Virus record (IMG/VR): IMGVR_UViG_3300037343_000250
Location: 1-64,000 of that record
Length of the DNA stretch: 64,000 nucleotides
Direction: 5' to 3' (one strand)
Source of the DNA: a virus
Position 1 is the first letter of the stretch. Every line of letters begins with the position of its first letter. The translations under genes and the position numbers were made by a program. Under the pieces are notes generated by a model. The model did not search any database and was not told the origin of the DNA. It saw nothing but the letters and a program-made list of their open reading frames with translations. This document shows positions 45,206 through 54,000 of this stretch, piece by piece.

Positions 45206-46291
45206 ATGACACTAACAGTAGATTATACGGGCAGGGGGATGTTCCTTGATGGTTCTGTAGATATCGCAAGATACGATCAACCACAATTTCCTGCTCTTGA
45301 TCGGTTTGTTAAACAACAAAGAGGATTCTTTTGGGTTCCAGAAGAAATCAATGACATCAATAAAGACAAAGAAGACTTTCGGAGTTTAACCGAGCATGAA
45401 CAGCATATTTTTATTTCAAATTTGCTGCGTCAAACCCTTTTAGACAGTATTCAGGGACGCGCGCCTTCCGAAGTGTTTTCGCCAATTACCTCTGTACCTG
45501 AAGCAGAAATCTGGACACAGACTTGGGCATTTAGTGAAACTATTCACTCTTACTCGTATACTTATATAATTCGCAATATATTTCCAAAACCAGATGAAAT
45601 TTTTAGCAAAATGCCTAGTATCATGGAAATTGTAGATTGCTCAAATGACATTTCACATTATTATGACGATTTAGACAAATATAATAAATTAGTTTCTCTA
45701 TATGGATATACCGATGGCCGAAACTTACATGACCATAAAAAACTGCTTTGGAAATGTATTATGTCAGTAAATATTCTCGAAGGCATTAGATTTTTTGTGT
45801 CTTTTGCATGTTCTTGGAATTTTGCCGAACGTAAACTTATGGAAGGCAATGCGAAAATTATTAAGTTGATTGCCAGAGATGAAAATCTACATTTAGGATC
45901 TACGCAATATATGTTAAGAGAGCTTGTACGTACTGATTCGGAATTTGCGGATATTGCAAAAGAAACTGAACAAGAATGTATTGATATGTTCAAAGATGCA
46001 ATTCTACAAGAAAAAGCATGGGCAAAATATCTATTCAAAGAAGGTTCTATGGTGGGCCTAAATGAAAATATTCTTTGTGATTATGTAGACTATATCGCAA
46101 AAGTTCGTATGAAAGCAGTAGGGCTTCCATGCGATATTGAAATTTCGCAAAATCCACTACCTTGGACTTTGAAATGGATTGGCGGAAAAGAAATGCAGCC
46201 TGCGCCACAAGAAACAAATATAACATCTTATCGTATAGGTGGTATGAATACTGCGGTGGATAAAAGTGCTATGGGTAAATTTTCACTATAA
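45206..46291 (+). CDS. nrdB: Ribonucleotide reductase small subunit
   Basis: 361 aa. Forms the diiron-tyrosyl radical that activates NrdA. Iron ligands in TEHEQHIF, AFSETIHSYSYTYI and IARDENLHLGSTQYML are visible. AGGAAAAT ribosome site 20 nt after nrdA. Unlike nrdA it is intact. A terminator-like hairpin follows. Confidence 0.94.
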   Translation: MTLTVDYTGRGMFLDGSVDIARYDQPQFPALDRFVKQQRGFFWVPEEINDINKDKEDFRSLTEHEQHIFISNLLRQTLLDSIQGRAPSEVFSPITSVPEAEIWTQTWAFSETIHSYSYTYIIRNIFPKPDEIFSKMPSIMEIVDCSNDISHYYDDLDKYNKLVSLYGYTDGRNLHDHKKLLWKCIMSVNILEGIRFFVSFACSWNFAERKLMEGNAKIIKLIARDENLHLGSTQYMLRELVRTDSEFADIAKETEQECIDMFKDAILQEKAWAKYLFKEGSMVGLNENILCDYVDYIAKVRMKAVGLPCDIEISQNPLPWTLKWIGGKEMQPAPQETNITSYRIGGMNTAVDKSAMGKFSL

Positions 46292-46296
46292 AAAAC

Positions 46297-46323
46297 TGAA
46301 AATCCTCTGTTTAGGGGGTTTTC
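46297..46323 (+). terminator. Probable rho-independent terminator
   Basis: GAAAATCC and GGGTTTTC pair around a short loop, followed by CATATACATTTTTT. Confidence 0.65.
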
Positions 46324-46381
46324 ATATACATTTTTTTATGATAGAATATAAATTCATCCACAATCATAGGATTACATCAGT

Positions 46382-46549
46382 ATGTGGGAACTTTGGGTAG
46401 AGTATAGTTATGGCTGGACATGGCGGGTAATTGGTGCTGTAGAGCCTAATGACTTGCTTCAAAATATTATTGACGAAACGAATGATAATGATTTTATTTC
46501 AATGCGGGTGGTTTCAAAAAAAGAAGATAGACCAATCGTATTGAATTAA
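46382..46549 (+). CDS. Small hypothetical protein, 55 aa
   Basis: Starts MWELWVEYSYGWTWRVIGAVEPNDLLQ, a pattern of small aromatic-rich phage proteins. The start follows ATTACATCAGT without a strong ribosome site. Unknown. Confidence 0.45.
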   Translation: MWELWVEYSYGWTWRVIGAVEPNDLLQNIIDETNDNDFISMRVVSKKEDRPIVLN

Positions 46550-46623
46550 AAATACACCAACATCATTTTACCCCGATGGCACCAAGAATATTTTTGGTGG
46601 ACACTATTGAAATTAATAAATCT

Positions 46624-46684
46624 GAAATTGGCGGGCATACTTGCCAATTTCTTTCTTGAATCTGTTATTATTATAGGCTATAAT
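46624..46684 (+). promoter_or_regulatory. Terminator followed by sigma70-like promoter
   Basis: GAAATTGGC (46624-46632) pairs with GCCAATTTC (46643-46651), followed by TTTCTT. Then TTGAAT, a 17-nt spacer and TATAAT ending at 46684, just before the exported hydrolase gene. Confidence 0.65.
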
Positions 46685-46712
46685 AGTCTTTGGTATGAAA
46701 AAAGGGAAAAAC

Positions 46713-47165
46713 ATGAAAATAATTGGTATGGCTTTTATTGCCTTACTTTTATTTTGTAGTCAAACTTTATCACAAACATGTGACTATGAAAAAGAAATTA
46801 AAGTGCTTGCATTGAACATGTATCATGAGGCTCGTGGCGAGGGTCATGATGGTATGCAAATGGTTGGCGAAGTAACACTAAATAGAGTTGAGAATAAAAA
46901 CTTCCCAGATAATATATGCGATGTTGTTTATCAACGCAGTCAATTTTCTTGGACAAAAACAAAAAAAGACCACACACCATATAATGAAAAGCTTTGGGCC
47001 GAGTCACTTGAAATAGCAGAAAACCTTATTAATGGTGAAGTAGAATATTTCAATAACGGCGCTACCCATTTTTTAAATCCAGACAAATTGAAGCGGATGC
47101 CTACATGGGCAATAAAGTTCGAAAAAGTTGTTAGGATCGGCAATCATATATTTTATGCTATGTGA
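46713..47165 (+). CDS. Exported SleB-like cell-wall hydrolase
   Basis: 150 aa from the ATG at 46713 (AAAGGG upstream; an in-frame ATG lies at 46695). Signal peptide MKIIGMAFIALLLFCSQTLSQ, then the Hydrolase_2/SleB core: LALNMYHEARGEGHDGMQMVGEVTLNRV (catalytic Glu in HEARGE), VVYQRSQFSWT and NGATHFLNP. It can cut peptidoglycan from the periplasmic side, with its own secretion signal, distinct from the holin-dependent GH19 enzyme at 34736. Confidence 0.85.
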   Translation: MKIIGMAFIALLLFCSQTLSQTCDYEKEIKVLALNMYHEARGEGHDGMQMVGEVTLNRVENKNFPDNICDVVYQRSQFSWTKTKKDHTPYNEKLWAESLEIAENLINGEVEYFNNGATHFLNPDKLKRMPTWAIKFEKVVRIGNHIFYAM

Positions 47166-47176
47166 AAGGATTTGTA

Positions 47177-47488
47177 ATGAATAAAAGCGTCAAAAAGGCT
47201 GAATTAAGTATTGAATTTTCAGATTATGAAGATGATGAAATGATTGATGAAATCGTAGATAGAGGTTATAAAGTTTTTGACGAAAATTTATATGACCTTG
47301 ATGATGATGTCATGGTCAAATTATTGAATGAAAGAGGTTCCTTTGTATACGATAGTGAAGAAGCCACGATATCTAATCACGAACTTAGTTTACTAAAAGA
47401 TATTTTTGGAAATCCCAGATTAGGGTCTGAGGAATCAAACCTTCAAGATAAGGTACTTTATATAATAGAGCAGCAGTTTAAATCTTGA
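47177..47488 (+). CDS. Acidic hypothetical protein, 103 aa
   Basis: ATG at 47177 after AAAGGA. Very acidic (SDYEDDEMIDEIVDRGYKVFDENLYDLDDDV). Pattern of phage proteins that mimic nucleic acid charge, but no family recognised. Confidence 0.5.
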   Translation: MNKSVKKAELSIEFSDYEDDEMIDEIVDRGYKVFDENLYDLDDDVMVKLLNERGSFVYDSEEATISNHELSLLKDIFGNPRLGSEESNLQDKVLYIIEQQFKS

Positions 47489-47778
47489 TAGTCAACGTCA
47501 ATAATAGATTATTTGAAACAAAATATTTCCCTTTTTTCAGAATAGAACAGACCGAAGATTTTGATATATATACCATAACCTACCCATCTGGATTCCAAGA
47601 AGAAATGGTAGTGTTTGACCAGAAAGATTATATGAATCGTCTAAAATGTCATATGAGGTTTTTGATAAGTGAATACGCACTTGAAGAAGACGATATGCTA
47701 ACGCCAAGGGCAATGAAATTAAAAAACGACATATTAGACATGATAGAAGAAAGATCCGATAATGCAAAAAGAATTTAG
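47485..47778 (+). CDS. Hypothetical protein, 97 aa
   Basis: TTG start overlapping the upstream stop by 4 nt. Beta-rich N-terminal half (FPFFRIEQTEDFDIYTITYPSG) and helical C-terminal half. Unknown. Confidence 0.45.
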   Translation: MIVNVNNRLFETKYFPFFRIEQTEDFDIYTITYPSGFQEEMVVFDQKDYMNRLKCHMRFLISEYALEEDDMLTPRAMKLKNDILDMIEERSDNAKRI

Positions 47779-48169
47779 AATTATTGTATGTGGTGGACGT
47801 GACTATGGTTGGGTGATAAACTCTAATCGCAAGAAAACCATGAATGCACAAGAAGTAAAGTTTATGTTTGATAGATTAGACATTCTGCGACAATCGGTAG
47901 AAGAATTAGGCAGAACACTTATTGTTATCCAAGGTGAAGCTGAGGGCGCGGATTCTTGGGCAAAGAAATGGGCAGAAACTAACGACATTCTAAATATGGG
48001 ATTCTCTGCCGATTGGGATACATATAAAAAAGCTGCGGGCGCAATTCGTAATAAGCAAATGCTGACCGAAGGCAAACCAGATTTGGTAGTTGCTTTTAAA
48101 GGTGGCAAAGGTACATCAAACATGATTGAACAGTCAGAAAAGGCAAAAGTGCCAGTAAGGAAATACTAA
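47762..48169 (+). CDS. SLOG-domain (DUF2493/YspA-like) protein
   Basis: 135 aa. Starts EFRIIVCGGRDYGW, then VIQGEAEGADSWAKKWAE, NKQMLTEGKPDLVVAFKGGKGTSNMI. This is the Rossmann-like SLOG pattern (GGR-Y, G--GADS-A--WA, RN--M, GG-GT). SLOG proteins bind nucleotide-derived ligands; the role in phages is unknown. Confidence 0.85.
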   Translation: MQKEFRIIVCGGRDYGWVINSNRKKTMNAQEVKFMFDRLDILRQSVEELGRTLIVIQGEAEGADSWAKKWAETNDILNMGFSADWDTYKKAAGAIRNKQMLTEGKPDLVVAFKGGKGTSNMIEQSEKAKVPVRKY

Positions 48170-48427
48170 ATGACAAAAACCTTTACTACAATCTGTTGCA
48201 TATCCTGTTCAAAAGTACTCGATAATTTAAATTACGAAGGACAAGATGGAAAAGCAATTGAAGTACACCCGATGAATGGGTTGCACTTTAGAACTTATGG
48301 ACATTACGGGTCCACTATATTCGATCCAATGGGCACAGGTGAAACACTCGACGTTGCTATTTGTGACGATTGCATCATGGAGAACCTTGATAAAGTTCGC
48401 GGTTCTGGAAAAAGAGGGCTATCATAA
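48170..48427 (+). CDS. Small zinc-ribbon-like protein, 85 aa
   Basis: Cys pairs TICCISC (residues about 9-13) and VAICDDC (about 66-70) would bind zinc. Starts at the upstream stop. Resembles small Zn-ribbon proteins scattered in phages. Confidence 0.55.
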   Translation: MTKTFTTICCISCSKVLDNLNYEGQDGKAIEVHPMNGLHFRTYGHYGSTIFDPMGTGETLDVAICDDCIMENLDKVRGSGKRGLS

Positions 48428-48428
48428 A

Positions 48429-48653
48429 ATGGAAAATGGTTGGTTTGATTTGAAAACAGAACCCCCAACAGGAAAAGAATATGCAGTAATTCTTTTCCCT
48501 TGTAAAACCGATTGTGGAGTGTTATACACAATAAGCAATCCGTTTTACGCAAAGAGCGAGTATGCATTGAAGGCTGGATATACTCATTGGTGTAATTTCG
48601 AATTATCACAAGATCATGATAAACTTGTTGCTTGGCAAGATAACTTAAATTAG
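48429..48653 (+). CDS. Hypothetical protein, 74 aa
   Basis: I use the ATG at 48429; the longer open frame runs through the previous gene. Contains GWFDLKTEPPTGKEYAVILFP, a short SH3-like or DUF551-like pattern (W-P-G--V-). Confidence 0.5.
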   Translation: MENGWFDLKTEPPTGKEYAVILFPCKTDCGVLYTISNPFYAKSEYALKAGYTHWCNFELSQDHDKLVAWQDNLN

Positions 48654-48664
48654 AGGAATTTAAT

Positions 48665-49039
48665 GTGATTAGAGTAGAATACATCCCAACTTTTATTACG
48701 AGTTCGCCACTGCCAAACGGCGAACAAACTTGTGAGTTTTGCACTTTCGCTGAATTTAAAGCTTGGGTACAATCTTATGTATGTATTCATTGTCTTGTGG
48801 ATTTTACGATGAGCAATAATCGTTCCCCAGAAACACTATCTGAATGGCTTGATATGGGCTGCGGTTGTGAAATTGATATTGAAGATGACACCAACCAAAT
48901 TGATTGGGAATCAAAGATGACACAACCAAGTAATTTAGAAGAAGAGTTATCAATGTTGAATGATGATTTTGGCATAGGCGACCAAGATATTAGCGTTTCC
49001 CTACCAGATGATGTGATTGATATGTTGAAGGATGAATAA
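48665..49039 (+). CDS. Hypothetical Cys-rich acidic protein, 124 aa
   Basis: GTG start with GAGGAATTT upstream. Cys pairs CEFC and CIHC plus CGC suggest metal binding; the C-terminal half is acidic. Unknown. Confidence 0.45.
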   Translation: MIRVEYIPTFITSSPLPNGEQTCEFCTFAEFKAWVQSYVCIHCLVDFTMSNNRSPETLSEWLDMGCGCEIDIEDDTNQIDWESKMTQPSNLEEELSMLNDDFGIGDQDISVSLPDDVIDMLKDE

Positions 49040-49040
49040 G

Positions 49041-49367
49041 ATGACAAAATATCAAAAACCTGCGGAAGGTGTATTAAAAATTGATGCTTCTTGGGGTAAC
49101 TCTTTGGTTTATCATGTTCGATGCGATTGTGGTGACGAATATTGTTCGCATGAAGTTGAAATTGAAGCAGACAAAATGCATATCCAAGTACATACGCACC
49201 TTATCGTACATACCAGATGGTCTGGAAAAAGCCGATGGAAACAAATCTGGCAAATACTCACAAAAGGATATGTAGAAATGCAAAGTACGATTGTGATGAA
49301 AGAGCAAACCGCGTTAAATTATGCTGAAACTATAAAGCTTGCAATAAATCAGAGCAAAAAACTATAA
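49041..49367 (+). CDS. Hypothetical protein, 108 aa
   Basis: ATG 49041 after AAGGATGAATAAG, overlapping the previous stop region. Has RCDCGDEYCSHEVEIE, a Cys/His cluster, then WSGKSRWKQIWQILTKGYVEMQSTIVMKEQTALNYAETI, a pattern I recall in small phage proteins. Unknown. Confidence 0.55.
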   Translation: MTKYQKPAEGVLKIDASWGNSLVYHVRCDCGDEYCSHEVEIEADKMHIQVHTHLIVHTRWSGKSRWKQIWQILTKGYVEMQSTIVMKEQTALNYAETIKLAINQSKKL

Positions 49368-49789
49368 TGCAATTTTTTATTAAGATTAAGAAACGCAAAT
49401 TGTTTATCCTATTCAACAGAAATTGGATAAATGTAAATAGCGAAATTATGGCAGGTGGCGGTGGTATTAAAGGATTCTGTATTTTGTTTACAGGTCTTAT
49501 AAAATGCTTTTTTGGTGTACACAGGTTTCACAAGATTTTTTCTGTTAATAGCATGGATTTTAGTAATCAATGTAGATATTGTAGAAGTGAGTTTAAGATG
49601 CGTTATGCGGTAATGATACCTTTTGAAGGTAGTTATATGTATGTAACAAAACTACCTATTGATGCCCATAGCAAAAATATTGAAGTTCATACATATAACA
49701 CACTATATAAAGCTAAAGAAGCAGCACTTATTTGGGGTCCGTTGGCAAAAGTTGTTGAGTATCCAGATACCACAAAGGAAATTATATGA
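49367..49789 (+). CDS. Hypothetical protein, 140 aa
   Basis: Start overlaps the upstream stop. A hydrophobic middle (GGGIKGFCILFTGLIKCFFGVH) and a CRYC pair; the C-terminal part is soluble. It may be membrane-associated. Unknown. Confidence 0.4.
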   Translation: MQFFIKIKKRKLFILFNRNWINVNSEIMAGGGGIKGFCILFTGLIKCFFGVHRFHKIFSVNSMDFSNQCRYCRSEFKMRYAVMIPFEGSYMYVTKLPIDAHSKNIEVHTYNTLYKAKEAALIWGPLAKVVEYPDTTKEII

Positions 49790-50601
49790 GAATTAATTAT
49801 TGGAGTTGTAGTAAGTTTGCCGATAAAATTCGCGGCACTGAAAAAATTGAGTCTGGCACTGCCGATGAATGGGCATCTTGGGATAGAAATGCAAAAAACT
49901 TTAACAAATTTAGATTTTGGGTTGCCGAAGAAGCCCTTGATGGTATTCAAAATTTCGTAAATTGGCCCAAAGATAAGATTTATGCAGTAAAATATTATGT
50001 CGTGAATCGTTGGGTTGATGAGACACACGCTCTTGTTGCGCACAAAAAACATATCAAACGGGGGCAATATCTAGATTTTGATAGCAGGATTTTGATATGC
50101 TTATTTGATGAGCTCGTAGATTTTGTAGAAATCGAAATGGCATATTCTTATCATCGCTGGGACGAAGAAAAAATAAAGAAATTGTCTTGGTGGCAAGGTG
50201 GAATGTGGCGTACTAGAACATGGCGCAGTTCGGAATTTGGAATTAAGCATCTTCAATGGTCAATGTCATTAACTAACGAAGATTGGCTTGAAGATGATAA
50301 AAAGCAAGAAGCAGCCCCTACTTCACAGGCGATAAATGCTAAAGAAATACTACATCTTTACACATGGTGGACTGAAACATACCCTAATCGCCCAGAAGCG
50401 TATGATTTGAGTGGTTGGAGTGCATATTGTGACGACAAGAGATCTAGGGGTGTAGGATTTCTGGAAACGGACCCTAACGAAGACCATGAAAAAACTGGTA
50501 TTATGCTTGAAAATATCAATTCAATCGAAAAATCATATGAAGATGAAGATACAGAAATGTTAATTCGTCTCATTAAAATTAGAAGGTCATTGTGGACATG
50601 A
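49786..50601 (+). CDS. Conserved phage hypothetical protein, 271 aa
   Basis: Overlaps its neighbour by 4 nt. Trp-rich with EKIESGTADEWASWDRNAK and TETYPNRPEAYDLSGWSAYCDDKR. I recall related proteins in T4-like phages without function. Confidence 0.55.
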   Translation: MRINYWSCSKFADKIRGTEKIESGTADEWASWDRNAKNFNKFRFWVAEEALDGIQNFVNWPKDKIYAVKYYVVNRWVDETHALVAHKKHIKRGQYLDFDSRILICLFDELVDFVEIEMAYSYHRWDEEKIKKLSWWQGGMWRTRTWRSSEFGIKHLQWSMSLTNEDWLEDDKKQEAAPTSQAINAKEILHLYTWWTETYPNRPEAYDLSGWSAYCDDKRSRGVGFLETDPNEDHEKTGIMLENINSIEKSYEDEDTEMLIRLIKIRRSLWT

Positions 50602-51005
50602 AAATATTTTGGTTTGCCCTTGGGGTACTATTACTTGGAATTGCATATTTGGGTGTTATTCTACCTGGGATTCCTTGGAGTACCCCTGCGGTGGGCGCAG
50701 CATATTGTTTTGCAAAATCCAGCACTAGGATGCATAAATGGATTTACAGCCATAAATTGTTCGGTCCTTTCTTGATTGGATGGCAAGAAAAAAGAATCTT
50801 CCCATTGAAATTCAAGTTTTTTATGGTAGGAACAATGTCAACTTCACTATTATTTCTGTGGTTTACTACAGGTAATGTATTTGCAGTAATGGGGTCTGGT
50901 GGGTTTATGTTGTTGGTCGGTATTTGGAGTTGGAGATACCCAAGTTCAGATGATGAATACCAAAAAAGAGTAAAAAATCAAAAACGTATAGGATGGTTAA
51001 AGTAA
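50598..51005 (+). CDS. DUF454 (YbaN-like) inner-membrane protein
   Basis: 135 aa. Membrane helices with GVILPGIPWSTPAVGAAYCFAKSSTRMHKWIYSHKLFGPFLIGWQEK, the hallmark of DUF454 (LP--PT-PF---A--CF--SS-R-H-W---H--FG). Small bacterial membrane proteins of unknown role; probably taken from a host. Confidence 0.82.
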   Translation: MKIFWFALGVLLLGIAYLGVILPGIPWSTPAVGAAYCFAKSSTRMHKWIYSHKLFGPFLIGWQEKRIFPLKFKFFMVGTMSTSLLFLWFTTGNVFAVMGSGGFMLLVGIWSWRYPSSDDEYQKRVKNQKRIGWLK

Positions 51006-51130
51006 ATAAAAATCATACACTAAATACAGGTGTTGTGACATCAAACCACCTTCACTTTTGATGTTACATAAAAGCCCATACTACTAATAATCAGTGGATC
51101 ACATATCCGCGTAGAATTGAAGGAAAAATA

Positions 51131-51739
51131 ATGAATAAAAAAGCATCAAAATTTGACTTGGCTGATATTTTTGGCAAGCAGACCAAACAAGATGATAAAA
51201 GTTTTTGCAAGCCTATTATGCATATACATGAATTTTACCTAAGTGGTGTCATAGAAACCGCAGATGAATACATCCCATGGTTTGACACAATTCGCCATGC
51301 TGGTTCTAATGATGCAATAAAAATATACATAAATTCGTATGGTGGTGATATGAATACCGCAATTCAAATGTTGAGAGTTATCAACGAGACAGAAGCAACA
51401 GTAATTGCATCTATCGAAGGCGCATGTATGTCAGCAGCTACTATGATATTGTTGGCGGCAGACAATGTTGAGGTTTCGCCACACTCACAAATTATGTTTC
51501 ACAACTATTCAGGCGGCACTATCGGCAAGGGCAGTGATATGCATTCGCAAATAGAGTTTGAAAGAAAATGGTCTATCAAACTAATGAATGATGTATATCA
51601 GGGGTTTCTATCAAAAGATGAAATCCAAAAACTTATAGACGGTAGTGATATATGGATGGATGGCGATGAAGTTGTCAAGCGTCTTGAAGCAAAAAACAAG
51701 AAAGATAAACCAAAGTCCAAGAAAAAATCAGAAGAATAA
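51131..51739 (+). CDS. ClpP-like serine protease
   Basis: 202 aa. INSYGGDMNTAIQM (oxyanion region), catalytic Ser101 in GACMSAATM and His124 in QIMFHNYSGG; the C-terminal DIWMDGDEVVKRL is typical. A Lys-rich tail follows. Head-maturation-type ClpP and cyanophage ClpP-like proteins look similar. Because the T4 group uses gp21 for head maturation, this copy may act on host proteins; that is inference. Confidence 0.85.
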   Translation: MNKKASKFDLADIFGKQTKQDDKSFCKPIMHIHEFYLSGVIETADEYIPWFDTIRHAGSNDAIKIYINSYGGDMNTAIQMLRVINETEATVIASIEGACMSAATMILLAADNVEVSPHSQIMFHNYSGGTIGKGSDMHSQIEFERKWSIKLMNDVYQGFLSKDEIQKLIDGSDIWMDGDEVVKRLEAKNKKDKPKSKKKSEE

Positions 51740-51754
51740 ACTACAATTTTGATA

Positions 51755-51801
51755 TGTTGTTTGTGTTAGTAGAATTAAATTCCAACCTAGCACAAACAAC
51801 A
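51755..51801 (+). terminator. Long hairpin after the ClpP-like gene
   Basis: An 11-bp stem TGTTGTTTGTG/CACAAACAACA (51755-51765 with 51791-51801) with an inner GAATT/AATTC pairing. No T-run. Confidence 0.5.
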
Positions 51802-51822
51802 ACAAAAGATGTATATCCCCTA

Positions 51823-51851
51823 TTGACAAGCCTCCCAAATTATCATATAAC
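51823..51851 (+). promoter_or_regulatory. Sigma70-like promoter
   Basis: TTGACA 51823-51828, 17-nt spacer, TATAAC 51846-51851; AAAGGAG and ATG at 51876 follow. Confidence 0.65.
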
Positions 51852-51875
51852 ATAGATAAAGAAAAGGAGATATCA

Positions 51876-52130
51876 ATGCGTATCACTGCTGAAAATATGA
51901 CTTCTATCGCAATCGGAACCAAAGTTGTTATGATCTGGGGTGCATACTACCCAACAGAAGAAGGTCTCGTAGTTGATTACAAAATTATGCCACCTTCAAA
52001 ATTCTTTCCGGCCAAATATATGGTTGTTGTAGAAGGTGATAATGGCCGAATCCATGACACAACAGAATTTGTAAGTTCTGGAGTCGGAATTTATCTCGAA
52101 AGTGTTTATATGCAACCCAGAAGCTACTAA
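51876..52130 (+). CDS. Hypothetical protein, 84 aa
   Basis: Beta-rich small protein (IAIGTKVVMIWGAYYPTEEGLVVDYKI...), probably an SH3-like barrel. Unknown. Confidence 0.5.
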   Translation: MRITAENMTSIAIGTKVVMIWGAYYPTEEGLVVDYKIMPPSKFFPAKYMVVVEGDNGRIHDTTEFVSSGVGIYLESVYMQPRSY

Positions 52131-52140
52131 GGAAAACAAA

Positions 52141-52464
52141 ATGGCCGAAAATGATTTGATTGTAGGTATAAATCCACTAGTAATTTCTTCTATTGGCTAT
52201 ATTAGAGGTCATAGAAGCGGAAAGCACCCTAGAAAATTGAGGTTGCTGGGAAATAAGAATCCAATACGAAAGTTTTTTGGTTTTTACGAACAGTCAATTT
52301 TTGATATGTGGTGGCATCCTTCTATAAAAATTCATGGTTCTGATGGCAGCACAATCGCAAGTATTTCATGTAAGAGTAATGAACAAGCAAAAATTCGTTC
52401 AAAAGAACTTAATAAAAAGCTCGATGATTATGTCTTTTCTTTAAAGCAAAATAATACAAATTAA
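52141..52464 (+). CDS. Hypothetical protein, 107 aa
   Basis: ATG 52141 after AAGGAAAAC; the longer frame begins inside the previous gene. Basic N-terminal part, then MWWHPSIKIHGSDGSTIAS and a helical C-terminus. Unknown. Confidence 0.5.
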   Translation: MAENDLIVGINPLVISSIGYIRGHRSGKHPRKLRLLGNKNPIRKFFGFYEQSIFDMWWHPSIKIHGSDGSTIASISCKSNEQAKIRSKELNKKLDDYVFSLKQNNTN

Positions 52465-52523
52465 GAGTTGACACGCCATAAAATTTAGCACATCATTATA
52501 ATGAAATAACAAGGATAATAAAA

Positions 52524-52697
52524 ATGAAATGTTTTTTTGCTGATAATATAATCATCAATATGAATACAATTTGTGCTCTTGATATCAAAAATGGTATTGT
52601 CACAATGATTGGTGGACATACTGTGGCCCTGACTATCAGAGAAACAAAAAATCTTGTTGATGTTCTGACAGAAGTGCATCGTAGAGAATGCATTTAA
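52524..52697 (+). CDS. Small hypothetical protein, 57 aa
   Basis: ATG after AAGGATAATAAA with TTGACA at about 52466. Two short beta hairpins (ICALDIKNGIVTMIGG, HTVALTIRE), then a helix. Unknown. Confidence 0.45.
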   Translation: MKCFFADNIIINMNTICALDIKNGIVTMIGGHTVALTIRETKNLVDVLTEVHRRECI

Positions 52698-52728
52698 AAT
52701 TGACTGGTGTGTGTAAGGAGAATTTAAA

Positions 52729-53271
52729 ATGACAAACCCAATTTGCACCGTGATGGTTGGTATGCCCGCGATGGGGAAGTCTACACAAGTTGATCTATTG
52801 AAAAAAATAGACCCAGATATTTTTGTATACAGTACAGATAACTTCATCGAAGAAGCTGCCCTGCAATTCAATCTTACTTATGATGAAGCGTTCGAAGCAA
52901 ATATTAAAAATGCAACTTCGTCAATGAACGCACTTCTTGATATTGCTGCGCAAAACAAACAAAATGTTATCTGGGACCAAACAAATTTAGGACTTGCCAA
53001 ACGCAAAAAAATCATAAATCGTATGAAACAGGCGAATTATGATATTCACTGTCATTGCATTGTTCCACCAGAAGTCAAAGACGTTGACAATTTACATGCT
53101 TGGAAATCTCGCCTATTAAATCGGATTGGCAAAACTATCCCCATTAACATATTGACAAGCATGTATAATTCTTATATTATTCCATCTATTGATGAAGGGT
53201 TTGATATGATTACTTTTGTCGATATGAATGGAACATTATTGTCTACAAATCATATCGAGTTGCCTTTATGA
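52729..53271 (+). CDS. Polynucleotide kinase-like P-loop ATPase
   Basis: 180 aa. Walker A VGMPAMGKST near residues 10-18, then VIWDQTNLGLAKRKKIINRM, the DQTN..-R pattern of the T4 Pnk/PseT kinase-type fold. It lacks the phosphatase domain of T4 Pnk. It could phosphorylate 5' ends of RNA or DNA, fitting a genome with many tRNAs; substrate unproven. Confidence 0.78.
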   Translation: MTNPICTVMVGMPAMGKSTQVDLLKKIDPDIFVYSTDNFIEEAALQFNLTYDEAFEANIKNATSSMNALLDIAAQNKQNVIWDQTNLGLAKRKKIINRMKQANYDIHCHCIVPPEVKDVDNLHAWKSRLLNRIGKTIPINILTSMYNSYIIPSIDEGFDMITFVDMNGTLLSTNHIELPL

Positions 53272-53588
53272 TGTACAATCCTGATAATTGGGTTGTTGTA
53301 TATTTTAAAACCGAAAATCCACACTATAGGGTGGTAGCTGGATGGAGTGGTGGATACACAACAGGCAATAGTTGGAAAATGAGCTCTGGGATTGTTGGTG
53401 TTACAATAAACGAAGATAAGTTTACCTTTACTGGTTACAGTGGTTCTACATACTTATGCCACAAAGACTCATACTGTTTTCGATTGAATAATGCACACGT
53501 TTGGGATATGCTTGTAAAAAAACATGGCGATAATGTAGAAATTGTAGATGAATTTGTTGATTGGAAAAACATGGATTGGATTATATAA
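53268..53588 (+). CDS. Conserved phage protein, paralog of the 60627 gene
   Basis: 106 aa. PDNWVVVYFKTENPHYRVVAGWSGGYTTGNSWKMSSGI aligns with VDNWVIIKFNGVEPHYRVLSGKSGGYLDGSSWCMESGI of the 60627 protein, and both end in VDW..MDW or DWLDIDW. A family I recall in several large phages. Unknown role. Confidence 0.65.
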   Translation: MMYNPDNWVVVYFKTENPHYRVVAGWSGGYTTGNSWKMSSGIVGVTINEDKFTFTGYSGSTYLCHKDSYCFRLNNAHVWDMLVKKHGDNVEIVDEFVDWKNMDWII

Positions 53589-53673
53589 TGTGGAGTAAAA
53601 TACAAAATTAGTGCTTGCGCGGTACTACCATAAATGCTATAACTAACACACAGGTAAAACACAGGAGACGAAA

Positions 53674-53973
53674 GTGGGACGCATTATTACTCCAACCTAC
53701 CGCGCCGAATACAGAGACCAAGCTGGATGGCATGTGATTGCGTGGAATGTCCGAGGCGGCGTCAACAGCACGGCGAACGGTGCACCGACTGATAAAAACG
53801 CAGAGATCATGCGCCGCAATCTGAACGCCAGCTTTGAGCAGAACGGCTGTAACTATCACGCGTCGGTTGCAGCAGGATACCTCATCCATGTTAGTCAGGT
53901 TCGCCTAATCCATCAAGCAACAGGCCAACAAGTTGCCAATATCGCCGCGCCCATGTTCGAAATTTTTAACTAG
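53674..53973 (+). CDS. GC-rich hypothetical protein, probably recently acquired
   Basis: 99 aa, GTG start after AGGAGACGAAA. Codon usage (GCGGCGTC, CGCCGC, GCCGCG) is much more GC-rich than neighbours. Contains ATGQQVANIAAPMFEIFN at the end. No family recognised. Its stop lies in the left copy of the 37-bp repeat. Confidence 0.6.
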   Translation: MGRIITPTYRAEYRDQAGWHVIAWNVRGGVNSTANGAPTDKNAEIMRRNLNASFEQNGCNYHASVAAGYLIHVSQVRLIHQATGQQVANIAAPMFEIFN

Positions 53974-54000
53974 TTATATGTGAAATACATGTTGACTTAC
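53964..54000 (+). repeat. 37-bp direct repeat, left copy
   Basis: Identical to 54886-54922 except for one base. It includes the stop of the upstream gene and a TTGACT -35-like box. In the right copy the same bases encode the last residues of the Thg1-like protein. Confidence 0.9.
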
